From Clostridia bacterium (GTDB taxonomy: Bacteria; Bacillota; Clostridia; Oscillospirales; Acutalibacteraceae), in the NCBI GenBank assembly GCA_017519685.1, contig JAFWRV010000315.1:1-9690 (forward strand): 9,690 nt of DNA, given 5' to 3'. Under the pieces are notes generated by a model. The model saw only the letters and a program-made list of their open reading frames with translations. It ran no database searches and was not told the origin of the DNA. Positions 1 through 7,317 of the stretch are shown here, piece by piece (the stretch's first letter is position 1; each line of letters starts with the position of its first letter). Both the position numbers and the translations under genes were made by a program.

Positions 1-3
1 CCA

Positions 4-33
4 GAGCGAAGCGACCCTCGATTATGCATTATG
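4..33. repeat. 30-base direct repeat, copy 1
   Basis: It is identical base for base to 253-282. It begins GAGCGAAGCGACCCTCG and runs into ATTATGC heptamers. The bases just outside differ (A at 3 versus G at 252; C at 34 versus A at 283), so the exact match is 30 bases. It probably represents the right-hand end of a neighbouring copy of the element. Confidence 0.9.
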
Positions 34-52
34 CATTAAATTATTATGGGGC

Positions 53-81
53 CCCCGAAAAGTCCGACAGACTTTTTGGGG
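53..81. repeat. Hairpin in repeat element (12-bp arms)
   Basis: The arms CCCCGAAAAGTC (53-64) and GACTTTTTGGGG (70-81) pair across a five-base loop (65-69), with one G-T wobble. It resembles a terminator stem, but on neither strand is it followed by a clean T-run outside the stem, so terminator function is doubtful. Confidence 0.6.
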
Positions 82-108
82 AGAGGAGGAGCAGCGAAGT
101 GAACGAGA

Positions 109-140
109 GCCCGTGTAAACAGATTTGTCATGACACGGGC
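109..140. repeat. Hairpin in repeat element (8-bp arms, 16-base loop)
   Basis: GCCCGTGT at 109-116 is the exact reverse complement of ACACGGGC at 133-140. The interval between them includes most of the palindrome GTCATGAC (127-134), which could fold in an alternative way. No function is recognised. Confidence 0.55.
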
Positions 141-193
141 GCGAGAGATACGGAGCTTGTGACGACGACGAAGCGCAGCGACAACCTTATCTG

Positions 194-215
194 CCCTCTC
201 CGAGATCGGAGAGGG
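194..215. repeat. Perfect 10-bp inverted repeat
   Basis: CCCTCTCCGA (194-203) and TCGGAGAGGG (206-215) are exact reverse complements separated by two bases; in RNA this would be about 9 bp closed by a tetraloop. A second small stem, GGCAC/GTGCC (217-221 with 225-229), follows directly. The paired stems are typical of folded intergenic repeats. Confidence 0.65.
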
Positions 216-252
216 TGGCACGGAGTGCCGGGTGTGGCGATACATAATTAAG

Positions 253-282
253 GAGCGAAGCGACCCTCGATTATGCATTATG
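253..282. repeat. 30-base direct repeat, copy 2
   Basis: It is identical to 4-33, with start-to-start spacing of 249 bases. It leads into a period-7 tract of four heptamers, ATTATGC, ATTATGA, ATTATGA and ATTATGC (270-297). It marks the right end of the element, only about 20 bases from the lipoprotein gene's terminator hairpin. Confidence 0.9.
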
Positions 283-300
283 AATTATGAATTATGCATT
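270..300. repeat. Heptamer tandem repeat (ATTATGM)x4
   Basis: Four consecutive 7-base units start at 270, 277, 284 and 291, differing only in the last base (C, A, A, C), followed by ATT. A shorter version lies at 21-37. The tract is AT-rich and contains ATGCAT palindromes. It is most likely part of the repeat element's edge; protein binding cannot be judged from sequence alone. Confidence 0.7.
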
Positions 301-302
301 GA

Positions 303-340
303 AAAAACAGTTTCACAGGCTCCCCTGTGAAACTGTTTTT
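303..340 (-). terminator. Intrinsic terminator of the lipoprotein gene (probably bidirectional)
   Basis: A perfect 17-bp stem is formed by 303-319 and 324-340, closed by a four-base loop (320-323). On the minus strand it starts six bases after the lipoprotein stop codon and its distal arm ends in a run of six T. On the plus strand the arm ends in five T followed by AG and five more T, so it can also stop transcription coming out of the repeat element. Confidence 0.9.
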
Positions 341-345
341 AGTTT

Positions 346-846
346 TTATTCATATACCGTACAGATGTCTTCGGATTTTCTCTGATACAGTTCATACATG
401 GTTTCAAAATCGGATTTCATTATGTTCTTGTTTTTATAAACAAGGCATCTGATTTCATCATCGCTCTGAATCAGCTTGTCATCGCCGACATCGCCGTAAC
501 CGAGAACCATCTGATAATAATCGTCGGTATCAAAATATTTATATGTCAGTTTGTACTCCGCGAGTCCGTCCTTGTCAAAATATACCGCTTCATATTCAAA
601 ATGGTCGCCGTATGCAAGTTTCGCGATTATTTTTTTGTTTTTCTCGGTTTTTCCGAGTTCTTTTTCAACATTTTTTACATCTTTCTCGCGTTCTTCTTCC
701 TGCTGTGAAATGGATTCGGATTCTTCTTTTTCGCTTTTCGCAACCGCTTCGCTGTATTCCTTTTCGTCAAAATAAACCGTTTTTGTGCACGCTGCAAGAG
801 AAAGCACGGCCGCCAGCGTCAAAAGAAGGCAAATTGCTTTTTTCAT
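346..846 (-). CDS. Putative lipoprotein of unknown function
   Basis: This is a 166-residue exported protein of no family I recognise. Residues 1-20 form a lipoprotein signal: MKK, a hydrophobic stretch, then the lipobox LAAC with the lipidated Cys20. That predicts anchoring on the outer face of the membrane. Residues about 28-75 are highly charged (Glu/Lys-rich, few hydrophobics), suggesting a helical or coiled-coil stalk. Residues about 80-166 are aromatic-rich and acidic, probably a small folded domain with Cys134 and Cys162. The start is supported by AAGGAG eight bases upstream and by the signal peptide. It has its own promoter and terminator, so it is a separate unit from the ribosomal cluster that precedes it in the same direction. 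Lipoprotein status is well supported; function is unknown. Confidence 0.85.
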   Translation of the reverse strand: MKKAICLLLTLAAVLSLAACTKTVYFDEKEYSEAVAKSEKEESESISQQEEEREKDVKNVEKELGKTEKNKKIIAKLAYGDHFEYEAVYFDKDGLAEYKLTYKYFDTDDYYQMVLGYGDVGDDKLIQSDDEIRCLVYKNKNIMKSDFETMYELYQRKSEDICTVYE

Positions 847-879
847 ATTCTCATCTCCTTTTTGAGATTACACACAATT

Positions 880-908
880 ATTATGCAACAAAAGAACAAA
901 AATGTCAA
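880..908 (-). promoter_or_regulatory. Sigma-A type promoter of the lipoprotein gene
   Basis: Read on the minus strand, a consensus -35 box TTGACA (903-908) is followed by exactly 17 bases and a -10 box CATAAT (880-885), five of six matches to consensus. Transcription would begin near 873, giving a short leader of roughly 25-30 bases. The site lies downstream of the rplQ terminator, so the gene does not depend on read-through. No operator is evident; a small GTCTG/CAGAC hairpin sits upstream at 955-968. Confidence 0.85.
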
Positions 909-984
909 TAAATCATCCGAAAGTTCACAATAGATTTACATCGGGTTTCTGTTTGTCTGTGTTCAGACGGATACTCCGGCGGAG

Positions 985-1020
985 AAAAAATCACGGTCTG
1001 CCCCAAACAGGGCAGACCGC
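985..1020 (-). terminator. Intrinsic terminator ending the ribosomal protein cluster
   Basis: On the minus strand, a perfect 10-bp GC-rich stem (CGGTCTGCCC, 994-1003, pairs with 1010-1019) with a six-base loop is followed by TGA and six T (985-990). It begins 18 bases after the rplQ stop codon. It is the only strong stem plus T-run seen between rplE and the lipoprotein gene, so it is the likely end of the long polycistronic transcript. Confidence 0.93.
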
Positions 1021-1037
1021 TTGCTGTTATTAATAAA

Positions 1038-1379
1038 TCAAATCAGTTCTATGATGCACATCTCTGCCGCATCTCCTCTGCGGGGACCGGTTTTGATTAT
1101 ACGGCAATAACCGCCGTTTACTTCGCTGTACTTGGGAGCAATCTCATCAAAGAGCTTCTTGACTACGTCCTCTTTGGTTACGTATGCCATTACTCTGCGC
1201 TTTGACTGGAGAGAACTGTCCTTGGCGATGGTGATCATCTTTTCAGCCATGGACCTTACTTCCTGAGCTCTGGTAACGGTGGTCTCTATTCTGCCGTTTT
1301 CCAAAAGATATGTGACAAGGCCTCTGAGCATCGCCTTACGATGGTCGGTGCTGCGGCCGAGCTTTCTGGTTCCGGGCAT
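1038..1379 (-). CDS. rplQ: 50S ribosomal protein L17
   Basis: L17 is a large-subunit protein near the polypeptide exit region, binding 23S rRNA. The 113-residue product is a usual bacterial length. The N-terminus [19 protein letters not shown] is the family's hallmark opening, and the C-terminal end has the conserved GGYCRIIK (89-96) followed by [10 protein letters not shown] (98-107). The start has AAGGAG 10 bases upstream, 21 bases after the rpoA stop. It is the last gene of the cluster, as is common in bacteria, and runs into the terminator. Nothing looks unusual. Confidence 0.98.
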   Translation of the reverse strand: MPGTRKLGRSTDHRKAMLRGLVTYLLENGRIETTVTRAQEVRSMAEKMITIAKDSSLQSKRRVMAYVTKEDVVKKLFDEIAPKYSEVNGGYCRIIKTGPRRGDAAEMCIIELI

Positions 1380-1400
1380 TCAGTTCACACTCCTTGTTAG

Positions 1401-2351
1401 TTAGTCGTCATCTCTGCGAAGATCAAAGCCGAGCGACTGAAGCTTGGCTACGACCTCATCAAGAGATTTTCTGCCGAGATTACGAACTTTCATCATTTCT
1501 TCTTCGGTCTTTGTGATAAGATCACCGACCGTGTTGTACTGTGCTCTCTTCAGGCAATTGAACGAGCGCACAGACAGGTCAAGTTCCTCAATGGTCATCT
1601 CAAGCACTTTTTCTTTGCCGTTGTCATCTTTTTCAACCATAACCTCTGTGTTGTCATAGGCCTCCGAAAGAGTCCTGAAGAGGTCGAGATGCTCGTTGAG
1701 AATCTTGGCGCCGAGAGAAACGGCTTCCATAGCCGTAATCGTTCCGTTGGTCCACACTTCAAGCGTAAGTTTATCAAAGTCGGTAATATGACCTACACGG
1801 GTGTTCTCGACGGTGAAATTGACCTTGAGTACCGGTGTATAGATGGAGTCCATCGCAATAACACCGATAATCGGCTGCATTATTGCTTTGTTTCTTTCGG
1901 ATGAAACATAACCTCTTCCCTTGTCGCAGGTGAGCTCCATATTTACATGAGCGTCCGCGTTGAGGGTCGCGATATGCAGTTTGGGGTTGAGAATTTCAAC
2001 TTCGGAATCCGTCTTGATGTCGCCTGCGGTGATTTCTCTTTCACCGGAAGCGGTGATATATATAGTCTTAGGTCCGTCGCCGTTGATTTTGAGGATTACG
2101 TCTTTGAGGTTGAGAACTATCTCTGTGACATCCTCTTTTACGCCGGGGATAGTGCTGAACTCATGAAGAACACCGTCGATTTTGACGGAAGTGATGGCGT
2201 AGCCGGGCAGAGAAGAAAGAAGAACTCTTCTCAGGCTGTTGCCGAGAGTCTGGCCGTATCCTCTTTCGAGGGGTTCAACTACAAATCTTCCGTATTTTCC
2301 GTCGCCGGTGATTTCGGCAGTATCTATTTTGGGCTTTTCGATACCAATCAT
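1401..2351 (-). CDS. rpoA: DNA-directed RNA polymerase subunit alpha
   Basis: The alpha subunit dimerises to nucleate assembly of RNA polymerase and contacts upstream promoter DNA and activators. At 316 residues it is a typical Firmicutes length. The N-terminal domain (about 1-230) contains the dimerisation and assembly segment around [20 protein letters not shown] (31-50). An acidic linker (about 235-250) leads to the C-terminal domain (about 252-312), where RSFNCLKRA (262-270) and NLGRKSLDE (291-299) hold the DNA-contacting Arg262, Asn265, Lys268, Gly293, Lys295 and Ser296. AAGGAGGG lies eight bases before the ATG. Unlike its neighbours it is separated from rpsD by 110 bases with hairpins, which may tune its level. 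Its stop is doubled (TAACTAA). Confidence 0.98.
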   Translation of the reverse strand: MIGIEKPKIDTAEITGDGKYGRFVVEPLERGYGQTLGNSLRRVLLSSLPGYAITSVKIDGVLHEFSTIPGVKEDVTEIVLNLKDVILKINGDGPKTIYITASGEREITAGDIKTDSEVEILNPKLHIATLNADAHVNMELTCDKGRGYVSSERNKAIMQPIIGVIAMDSIYTPVLKVNFTVENTRVGHITDFDKLTLEVWTNGTITAMEAVSLGAKILNEHLDLFRTLSEAYDNTEVMVEKDDNGKEKVLEMTIEELDLSVRSFNCLKRAQYNTVGDLITKTEEEMMKVRNLGRKSLDEVVAKLQSLGFDLRRDDD

Positions 2352-2374
2352 TTCAAAACCCTCCTTATAAACAG

Positions 2375-2389
2375 GCAGGAATTTCCTGC
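2375..2389 (-). promoter_or_regulatory. Small hairpin in the rpoA leader
   Basis: An inverted repeat with arms GCAGGAA/TTCCTGC around one base (effectively GCAGG, a five-base loop, CCTGC) lies 9-10 bases before the rpoA Shine-Dalgarno sequence. It could affect initiation or RNA stability; this is inference from position only. Confidence 0.45.
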
Positions 2390-2425
2390 TTTATGCATTC
2401 AAAAAATAGCCAGAATAATCTTGCG

Positions 2426-2451
2426 GTGTATGCCCGTAAACGGGCACGCAC
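2426..2451 (-). promoter_or_regulatory. Hairpin in the rpsD-rpoA spacer
   Basis: A stem of 11 positions (2426-2436 with 2441-2451) closes on a four-base loop UUUA. Six loop-proximal pairs are perfect (UGCCCG/CGGGCA), then one G-U, one mismatch and three more pairs. It starts 10 bases after the rpsD stop. A run of six T occurs about 20 bases later, too far for a classic terminator. It may be a partial terminator, a processing site or a 3'-end stabiliser for the upstream transcript. Confidence 0.55.
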
Positions 2452-2461
2452 ACGGCATTGA

Positions 2462-3061
2462 TTATTTAGAATAAAGCTCGACAATAAGATGCTCTTCCAC
2501 GGGGAAGTCAACATCTTCTCTTTCGGGCATGGCAATTACTTTGCCTGAGTAAACTTCTGCTTTTTCAAGCCACTTGGGAATGAGAACGACAGGAGCGTTT
2601 TCGCCTGTCAGCTCGGTGAATACCGCGCTGTTTCTGCTCTTCTCGCAAATGGCGATTTCCTCTCCGGGTTTTACCAGATATGACGGAATATCGACTCTCT
2701 TTCCGTTAACGGTAAAATGTCCGTGTGTTACTAACTGTCTTGCCTGACGGCGTGTCGCTGCAAATCCGAGACGGAAAACAACGTTGTCCAGACGGCGTTC
2801 ACAGAGGATAAGGAGGTTTTCACCTGCTTTACCGTGCATCTTTGTAGCCTTCTCATAATAAGAAGCAAACTGCTTTTCAAGAATGCCGTATACAAATTTA
2901 ACCTTCTGCTTTTCGTTGAGCTGAATGGCGTATTCGGATTTCTTTCTTCTCATCTGGCCTTTGGGATTACGGATGGTTTCCTTGTTTTTATATCCCATAA
3001 CCGCAGGAGAAATGCCGAGTGCCTTGCAACGCTTAGCAATAGGCTGCATATTTCTTGCCAT
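2462..3061 (-). CDS. rpsD: 30S ribosomal protein S4
   Basis: S4 is a primary 16S rRNA binder that starts small-subunit assembly and, in studied bacteria, often regulates its own operon. The 199-residue protein has the N-terminal S4 region (about 1-85) and the S4 RNA-binding domain (about 88-150) with RRLDNVVFRLGF (89-100) and RQARQLVTHGHFTVNG (105-120). The N-terminus has only Cys12 and lacks the Cys-x2-Cys zinc site of other S4 proteins, so this is the zinc-independent form. AAAGGAGG precedes the ATG, 23 bases after rpsK. Its placement between rpsK and rpoA is the usual clostridial order, unlike Bacillus subtilis, where rpsD lies elsewhere. Confidence 0.97.
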   Translation of the reverse strand: MARNMQPIAKRCKALGISPAVMGYKNKETIRNPKGQMRRKKSEYAIQLNEKQKVKFVYGILEKQFASYYEKATKMHGKAGENLLILCERRLDNVVFRLGFAATRRQARQLVTHGHFTVNGKRVDIPSYLVKPGEEIAICEKSRNSAVFTELTGENAPVVLIPKWLEKAEVYSGKVIAMPEREDVDFPVEEHLIVELYSK

Positions 3062-3084
3062 ATACTATATCCTCCTTTTCGTAA

Positions 3085-3486
3085 TTATACACGTCTTCTC
3101 TTGGGCGGACGGCAGCCGTTATGAGGAATGGGAGTAACATCCTTGATCATGTTAATCTCAAGTCCTGCTGTCTGAAGAGCTCTGATTGCCGCTTCACGTC
3201 CCTGACCGGGGCCTTTGACATAGACCTCTACGGTTTTCATGCCGTGGTCGATTGCGATCTTGGCAGCTGTCTCCGCTGCTGTCTGAGCTGCAAAGGGAGT
3301 GGACTTCTTTGATCCTCTGAAGCCCATTTCGCCTGCGCTTGCCCATGAAACCGCGTTGCCCTGAGTGTCGGTGATGGTAACGATTGTGTTGTTAAAGGTG
3401 GATTGGATATGGGCTGCGCCGCGCTCAATATTCTTGCGCTCACGGCGTTTACGGGTACCTGTTGTCTTTTTATTTGCTTTAGCCAT
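3085..3486 (-). CDS. rpsK: 30S ribosomal protein S11
   Basis: S11 forms part of the small-subunit platform next to the E site and the anti-Shine-Dalgarno end of 16S rRNA. The product is 133 residues. After a basic N-terminal tail (1-23) comes the core, with [15 protein letters not shown] (26-40), the family signature region from [14 protein letters not shown] (91-104), and the invariant end [13 protein letters not shown] (121-133). An in-frame TTG at 3519 would add 11 residues overlapping rpsM and has no good ribosome site; the ATG at 3486 has GGGAGG at proper spacing and gives the standard MAKANKK start, so I chose it. It follows rpsM by 13 bases. Confidence 0.97.
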   Translation of the reverse strand: MAKANKKTTGTRKRRERKNIERGAAHIQSTFNNTIVTITDTQGNAVSWASAGEMGFRGSKKSTPFAAQTAAETAAKIAIDHGMKTVEVYVKGPGQGREAAIRALQTAGLEINMIKDVTPIPHNGCRPPKRRRV

Positions 3487-3499
3487 GATATCCTCCCGA

Positions 3500-3868
3500 T
3501 TACTTCTTCTTGTTTGCAATGGTCTTCTTGGGACCCTTGCGTGTACGTGCGTTTGTCTTCGAACGCTGTCCTCTTACGGGGAGTCCTTTACGATGACGAA
3601 CACCACGATAGCATCCGATTTCGATAAGTCTCTTGATATCGAAAGCGGTTTCTCTGCGAAGATCACCTTCAACCTTGATGTTGTGGTCGATATACTCACG
3701 AAGCTTTGAAACGTCGTCTTCAGTCATATCTTTAACTCTGAGGTCGGGATCTACGCCGGTTGCTGCAATAATGTCGCTTGCTGTTTTACGACCTATACCG
3801 TAGATATAAGTAAGAGCTATCTCTATTCTCTTATCTCTGGGCAGGTCAACACCTGATATACGCGCCAT
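3500..3868 (-). CDS. rpsM: 30S ribosomal protein S13
   Basis: S13 sits in the head of the small subunit, contacting the P-site tRNA and forming bridges to the large subunit. The 122-residue product starts with [15 protein letters not shown], carries the helix-two-turns-helix element around YGIGRKTA (23-30), and ends with the signature [19 protein letters not shown] (91-109) and a lysine-rich tail. The Shine-Dalgarno GGAGGTG is 10 bases from the ATG, somewhat longer than at neighbouring genes, and the 40-base gap after rpmJ is one of the larger gaps here. In E. coli the leader of rpsM is where S4 represses the alpha operon; no comparable pseudoknot is evident to me here. Confidence 0.98.
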   Translation of the reverse strand: MARISGVDLPRDKRIEIALTYIYGIGRKTASDIIAATGVDPDLRVKDMTEDDVSKLREYIDHNIKVEGDLRRETAFDIKRLIEIGCYRGVRHRKGLPVRGQRSKTNARTRKGPKKTIANKKK

Positions 3869-3908
3869 TTGTCAGTTGCACCTCCAATAAACTCGGTTTA
3901 CGCCGGGA

Positions 3909-4022
3909 TTAACCCTGACGCTGTTTGTGCTTGGGATTTTCACAGATTACCATTACTTTTCCCTTGCGTTTAATGATTTTGCATTTTTCGCACATTTTCT
4001 TAACAGAAGGTCTGACTTTCAT
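3909..4022 (-). CDS. rpmJ: 50S ribosomal protein L36 (zinc form)
   Basis: L36 is the smallest large-subunit protein and helps organise 23S rRNA near the factor-binding side. The frame gives 37 residues beginning [20 protein letters not shown] and ending in PKHKQRQG, matching the family in length and pattern. Cys11, Cys14, Cys27 and His32 form the zinc ribbon, so this is the zinc-binding version rather than the cysteine-free paralogue. AAGGAGGT lies nine bases before the ATG, 21 bases after infA. The infA-rpmJ-rpsM order is a widespread arrangement. Confidence 0.97.
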   Translation of the reverse strand: MKVRPSVKKMCEKCKIIKRKGKVMVICENPKHKQRQG

Positions 4023-4043
4023 ATTAGAATACCTCCTTGAAAT

Positions 4044-4262
4044 TTACTTTGATCGCCATGTGATACGGCCTTTTGTAAGGTCGTACGGTGACATTTCGAC
4101 TGTCACCTTGTCTCCGGGAAGAATACGGATGTAATTCATCCTGAGTTTTCCGGAAATGTGTGCCATAATTCTGTGACCGTTGCCGAGCTCAACCTGGAAG
4201 GTCGCGTTCGGTAACGCTTCGAGAACGGTACCTTCAATTTCGATCATGTCCTGCTTAGACAT
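4044..4262 (-). CDS. infA: Translation initiation factor IF-1
   Basis: IF1 binds the A site of the 30S subunit during initiation, with IF2 and IF3. The 72-residue product is the standard length and is a single S1-type OB fold. Conserved parts include [16 protein letters not shown] (7-22), [13 protein letters not shown] (29-41) and [14 protein letters not shown] (43-56), followed by [15 protein letters not shown]. The Shine-Dalgarno is TAGGAGGA, whose first three bases are the stop codon of the preceding KOW gene, so the two are almost certainly translationally linked. Nothing is missing. Confidence 0.98.
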   Translation of the reverse strand: MSKQDMIEIEGTVLEALPNATFQVELGNGHRIMAHISGKLRMNYIRILPGDKVTVEMSPYDLTKGRITWRSK

Positions 4263-4271
4263 AAAATCCTC

Positions 4272-4532
4272 CTAAACGTTGCAGTTAATCTCATCCGAAA
4301 TCCTTCTGAGCTCCTTCCGGATTGCCCGGTCGGTCGTTATCTGGGAAATGTCAATAACATATTCAGTCGGTTCTATATGACGGATGTTTTTCTTCTTGGG
4401 TCTGTCAATGGGGCGTTCCTTGCCGTCGCAGACGAGAACGGATTTTTCATCTGCCTGCATAATCACAAGCAGGTAATCCCTGTCTCTGCCGGCGCGGCTT
4501 ATTACCACTCTGCCTTTTTCAAACATAATCAC
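4272..4532 (-). CDS. KOW-domain (L14e-like) RNA-binding protein
   Basis: This is a small protein of the family commonly encoded between map and infA in Firmicutes and annotated as KOW-domain or L14e/L6e/L27e-like; its exact role is not established, and ribosome or RNA binding is presumed. It has the KOW-type opening EKGRVVISRAGRDRDYLLVI (5-24), then VLVCDGKERPIDRPKKKNIRHI (32-53, first half the strand containing the conserved DG). The C-terminal part (about 60-86) is a charged helix unlike the core. Two starts are possible: GTG at 4532, overlapping the map stop as GTGA (86 residues), or ATG at 4526 (84 residues). Neither has a convincing Shine-Dalgarno, so translation probably depends on coupling to map. 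The stop is TAG. Confidence 0.88.
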   Translation of the reverse strand: MIMFEKGRVVISRAGRDRDYLLVIMQADEKSVLVCDGKERPIDRPKKKNIRHIEPTEYVIDISQITTDRAIRKELRRISDEINCNV

Positions 4533-5278
4533 GCCGTTGTAAGAATAACGGGACCGTTTGAGGTTATCGCGATTGTATGCTCAAAGTGGGCAGACAGTTT
4601 TCCGTCCCTTGTTTTGATAGTCCAACCGTCAGGCAGCTGCCTGATTCCTGCACCGCCCATGTTGATCATAGGCTCTATGGCTATTGTCATGCCGGGGAGC
4701 AGGCGCACACCTCTGCCGGGTGTGCCGAAATTCGGTACGCTCGGATCTTCATGCATAACTCTTCCGCAGCCGTGACCTGTAAATTCACGGACCACCGAAT
4801 AGCCGCGTTCCTCGCAATACCTCTGGATTGTTGAGCCGATGTCTCCGATCCTGCCGCCTGCGACAGCCGCCGCGATGCCTTCGTAAAGACTCTCTCTCGT
4901 GGTGTCGCACAGCCGCTGTGCTTCGGGTGAAATCTCACCCGCAGCAAAAGTGGCGGCATTATCTCCGACATAGCCCTTAAAGGTTGCACCCACATCAACG
5001 CTGACGATGTCGCCGGGCTGAATGATCTGGGTCTTGCTCGGAATGCCATGAATAATCGTATCGTTAACGGATATGCATGATGCAGCGGGAAAGCCGTTAT
5101 ATCCCTTGAATGTGGGAACAGCACCGTGTCTGATGATAAAATCCTCTGCCACTTTGTTTATATACTCGGTGGAAACTCCGGGCTTTACCGCCTCTCCGGC
5201 TGCCTGTAATGCTCCTGCTGCGATTTTGCAGGCGTCTTTCATCTGCACAATCTCAGCTGTCGTCTTAAGTTCAATCAT
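4529..5278 (-). CDS. map: Type I methionyl aminopeptidase
   Basis: This metalloenzyme removes the initiator methionine from nascent proteins when the second residue is small, acting in the cytosol at the ribosome exit. At 249 residues it is the typical bacterial type I size without an N-terminal extension. The pita-bread fold metal ligands are all present: Asp95, Asp106, His169, Glu202 and Glu233, with substrate-site His77 and His176. Flanking motifs include SVDVGATFKGYVGDNA (93-108), FTGHGCGRVMHEDPSVPNFG (166-185) and TIAIEPM (198-204). GGAGGA precedes the ATG. It follows secY by only 33 bases, with no adenylate kinase gene between, and its TGA stop overlaps the possible GTG start of the KOW gene. 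Confidence 0.98.
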   Translation of the reverse strand: MIELKTTAEIVQMKDACKIAAGALQAAGEAVKPGVSTEYINKVAEDFIIRHGAVPTFKGYNGFPAASCISVNDTIIHGIPSKTQIIQPGDIVSVDVGATFKGYVGDNAATFAAGEISPEAQRLCDTTRESLYEGIAAAVAGGRIGDIGSTIQRYCEERGYSVVREFTGHGCGRVMHEDPSVPNFGTPGRGVRLLPGMTIAIEPMINMGGAGIRQLPDGWTIKTRDGKLSAHFEHTIAITSNGPVILTTA

Positions 5279-5311
5279 GCGAATCCTCCGTTTGCACCCG
5301 TAGATTCCTCA

Positions 5312-6667
5312 TTAATCAAGGAATCCCTTGTAGTGTCTCATCATCATCTGGCTCTCAAGCTGCTTGACTGTTTCAAGAGCAACGCCGACAAGAATGATGA
5401 TTGACGTACCGCCGAGTGACACATTAAGTCCCTGCTCGAATCCCGCCTTGTTGAGGGCGAAGGTCGAAACCTGTGAGAATACGATCGGGAAGAGAGCCAC
5501 AACGCTCAGAAGAAGAGCGCCGAGGAGAGTTATCCTGTTGATAATCTTTCCGATATACCTGGCTGTGGGCTCTCCGGGACGGATGCCGGGTATTGATCCG
5601 CCGTTTTCACGGATGTTCTTGGACATTTCGATGGGATTATACTGAATACTTGAATAGAAGTATGCGAACGCAATGATGAATACGAAATAGATGATTGCGT
5701 ATGCCCAGTGACTGGATGTGAATACCTTGAAGAACTTATCCCAGAAGGAACCTTCTGTAATCTTCGAGGAAATGAACATCTGGATAGTCGGGGGAAGAGA
5801 AAGGATTGAGGAAGCGAAGATGATGGGCATAACACCGGACATGTTGACCTTGATGGGCATGTGGGTGTTCTGTCCGCCGTACATCTTGCGGCCTACAACT
5901 CTCTTTGCATACTGAATGGGAATTCTTCTTTCCGCGTTATCCATCCATACGATGTATGCGATCATAAGCAGAAGGATGATTCCGACTACGGGTGTGAGAA
6001 CATAGTACGGTCCGCCGTAACGGATGTAACCGGTCTCAGGTCCGTAAAGAGAAGCCATGAGGGTGGGAATTCTTGAAACGATACCTGCGAAAAGGATTAT
6101 GGAAATACCGTTTCCGATACCGTTTTCATTGATTCTTTCACCGAGCCACATGATAAGCGCGGTACCGGCAGTGAAGCAGGCGATAATCGTTAATGCCTGG
6201 AATACTGCGAAAAATCCGGTGTAAGCGCCGCCGTCGGCATTGGTGGTAAGATAATTCTGGCTGCGAAGATAGAAGTAATATGCGGTACTCTGAAGAAGAC
6301 CGAGAACGATTGTTACGAATCTGGTGATTGAAGCAATCTTCTTTCTTCCTTCTTCGCCTTCCTGCTGAAGTCTTTCGAGAGCGGGAATGGCAACAGCGAG
6401 CAGCTGCATAATAATCGAGCTGTTGATGTAAGGTGTGATCGACATCGCAAAAATCGTTCCGTAGTTGAACGCGTCACCTGTCATCATGCTCAGGTAGTTC
6501 ATAAATGTGCCTGCATTGGGATCGGAGATGATTCCGGCCTCGCCGATATTAGTGAAAGGTACCGGAATTGCCGAACCGATTCTGAATATAAGAACGATAA
6601 GGCAAGTGTAAAGGATTTTCTTTCTGAGATCGGCGATTTTCCAGGCATTGATAATGGTCTGGAACAT
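5312..6667 (-). CDS. secY: Protein translocase channel subunit SecY
   Basis: SecY is the membrane channel of the general secretion system, working with SecE, SecG and SecA for export and membrane insertion. The 451-residue sequence shows about ten hydrophobic segments (around 18-38, 68-95, 112-133, 152-174, 185-200, 222-241, 277-297, 321-340, 378-400, 417-434). Recognisable conserved sites are ITPYINSSIIMQLL (77-90), ENGIGNGISIILFAGI (181-196), the cytoplasmic loop RVVGRKMYGGQ (256-266), and IPGIRPGEPT (359-368) with the SecA-contacting Arg363. The start ATG overlaps the rplO stop as TGATG, with AGAGGTGAT inside the rplO end as ribosome site. Its location within the spc operon is standard. 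The following gene is map directly. Confidence 0.98.
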   Translation of the reverse strand: MFQTIINAWKIADLRKKILYTCLIVLIFRIGSAIPVPFTNIGEAGIISDPNAGTFMNYLSMMTGDAFNYGTIFAMSITPYINSSIIMQLLAVAIPALERLQQEGEEGRKKIASITRFVTIVLGLLQSTAYYFYLRSQNYLTTNADGGAYTGFFAVFQALTIIACFTAGTALIMWLGERINENGIGNGISIILFAGIVSRIPTLMASLYGPETGYIRYGGPYYVLTPVVGIILLLMIAYIVWMDNAERRIPIQYAKRVVGRKMYGGQNTHMPIKVNMSGVMPIIFASSILSLPPTIQMFISSKITEGSFWDKFFKVFTSSHWAYAIIYFVFIIAFAYFYSSIQYNPIEMSKNIRENGGSIPGIRPGEPTARYIGKIINRITLLGALLLSVVALFPIVFSQVSTFALNKAGFEQGLNVSLGGTSIIILVGVALETVKQLESQMMMRHYKGFLD

Positions 6668-7110
6668 CAGATCACCTCTGCCTTTCCTCCGGCAGCCTCA
6701 ATCTTGGACTTGGCACTGTCTGAAAAAGCGTTTGCCTGAACAGTGAGCTTCTTCGAAATCTCGCCCTGACCTAAGATCTTAACGCCGTCCAATGTCTTTT
6801 TGAGAATTCCTTTCTCAAGGAGAGCGTCAACGGTAACTGTGTCACCGTCTTCAAAGCACTTGTCAAGAGTAGCTACATTAACGATAGCCATCTCAGTACC
6901 AAAGATGTTGTTGAATCCGCGCTTGGGAATACGTCTCTGGAGGGGCATCTGGCCGCCTTCAAAACCTGCACGCATTCCTCTGCCTGCACGTGCTAACTGA
7001 CCCTTGTGACCTTTACCGGCGGTTTTGCCCTGACCGGATGCGGGTCCGCGTCCTATACGCTTGCGTTCCTTAACGGAGCCGGCTGCGGGTGCAAGATCAT
7101 GCAATTTCAT
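6667..7110 (-). CDS. rplO: 50S ribosomal protein L15
   Basis: L15 is a late-assembly large-subunit protein with a long N-terminal extension that threads through 23S rRNA. The 147-residue product shows that extension as a glycine- and arginine-rich stretch (about 11-52: [20 protein letters not shown] at 16-35, then the [20 protein letters not shown] region at 41-60), followed by IPKRGFNN (61-68) and a compact C-terminal domain. The ATG shares one base with the rpmD stop (TAATG), and its AAAGGAGGT ribosome site lies within the last codons of rpmD. Its own TGA shares a base with the secY ATG, so rpmD-rplO-secY form a chain of touching genes. Confidence 0.98.
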   Translation of the reverse strand: MKLHDLAPAAGSVKERKRIGRGPASGQGKTAGKGHKGQLARAGRGMRAGFEGGQMPLQRRIPKRGFNNIFGTEMAIVNVATLDKCFEDGDTVTVDALLEKGILKKTLDGVKILGQGEISKKLTVQANAFSDSAKSKIEAAGGKAEVI

Positions 7111-7304
7111 TAGTCGGCACCTCCTTTGACTTCACTGACCTCAAGAAGATGGGAGAGCTTTTTAATCTTTCCCTTTGTTGCCTCGTTATCGGGCTGAACG
7201 GTGACATCACCGATTCTGTGAAGGCCGAGTGCTGTGGCGGTCGCAATCTGGGGCTTGGTGGAACCAATCAGACTTTTGACAAGCTTTACCTGTAAATCTG
7301 CCAT
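7110..7304 (-). CDS. rpmD: 50S ribosomal protein L30
   Basis: L30 is a small large-subunit protein of the L7/L30e-like ferredoxin-type fold that binds 23S rRNA. The 64 residues fit the bacterial short form. Motifs are [23 protein letters not shown] (6-28, beginning with the family's first strand and the IG turn) and [11 protein letters not shown] (30-40). The last codons, for Lys-Gly-Gly-Ala, double as the ribosome binding site of rplO. Its own ribosome site is TAAGGAGGT, whose first three bases are the rpsE stop codon. The rpsE-rpmD-rplO order is standard for the spc operon. Confidence 0.97.
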   Translation of the reverse strand: MADLQVKLVKSLIGSTKPQIATATALGLHRIGDVTVQPDNEATKGKIKKLSHLLEVSEVKGGAD

Positions 7305-7317
7305 TTTTGCAACCTCC

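Larger units (their letters stand above)
1..300. repeat. Repeat-rich, hairpin-rich noncoding element
   Basis: This stretch has no credible gene. It starts and ends with the same exact 30-base direct repeat (4-33 and 253-282), each running into heptamer repeats of the type ATTATGC/ATTATGA. Between them are four hairpins (53-81, 109-140, 194-215, 217-229) and degenerate copies of the motif GCGAAGCGA (about 6-14, 93-103, 168-180, 255-263). The layout suggests one complete copy of a roughly 250-base intergenic repeat (about 38-300), with the tail of another copy lying to its left at 1-37. It encodes no recognisable transposase, so a MITE-like or REP-like non-autonomous element is the most natural reading. 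That class is inference; the repeats and hairpins are seen directly. Confidence 0.6.
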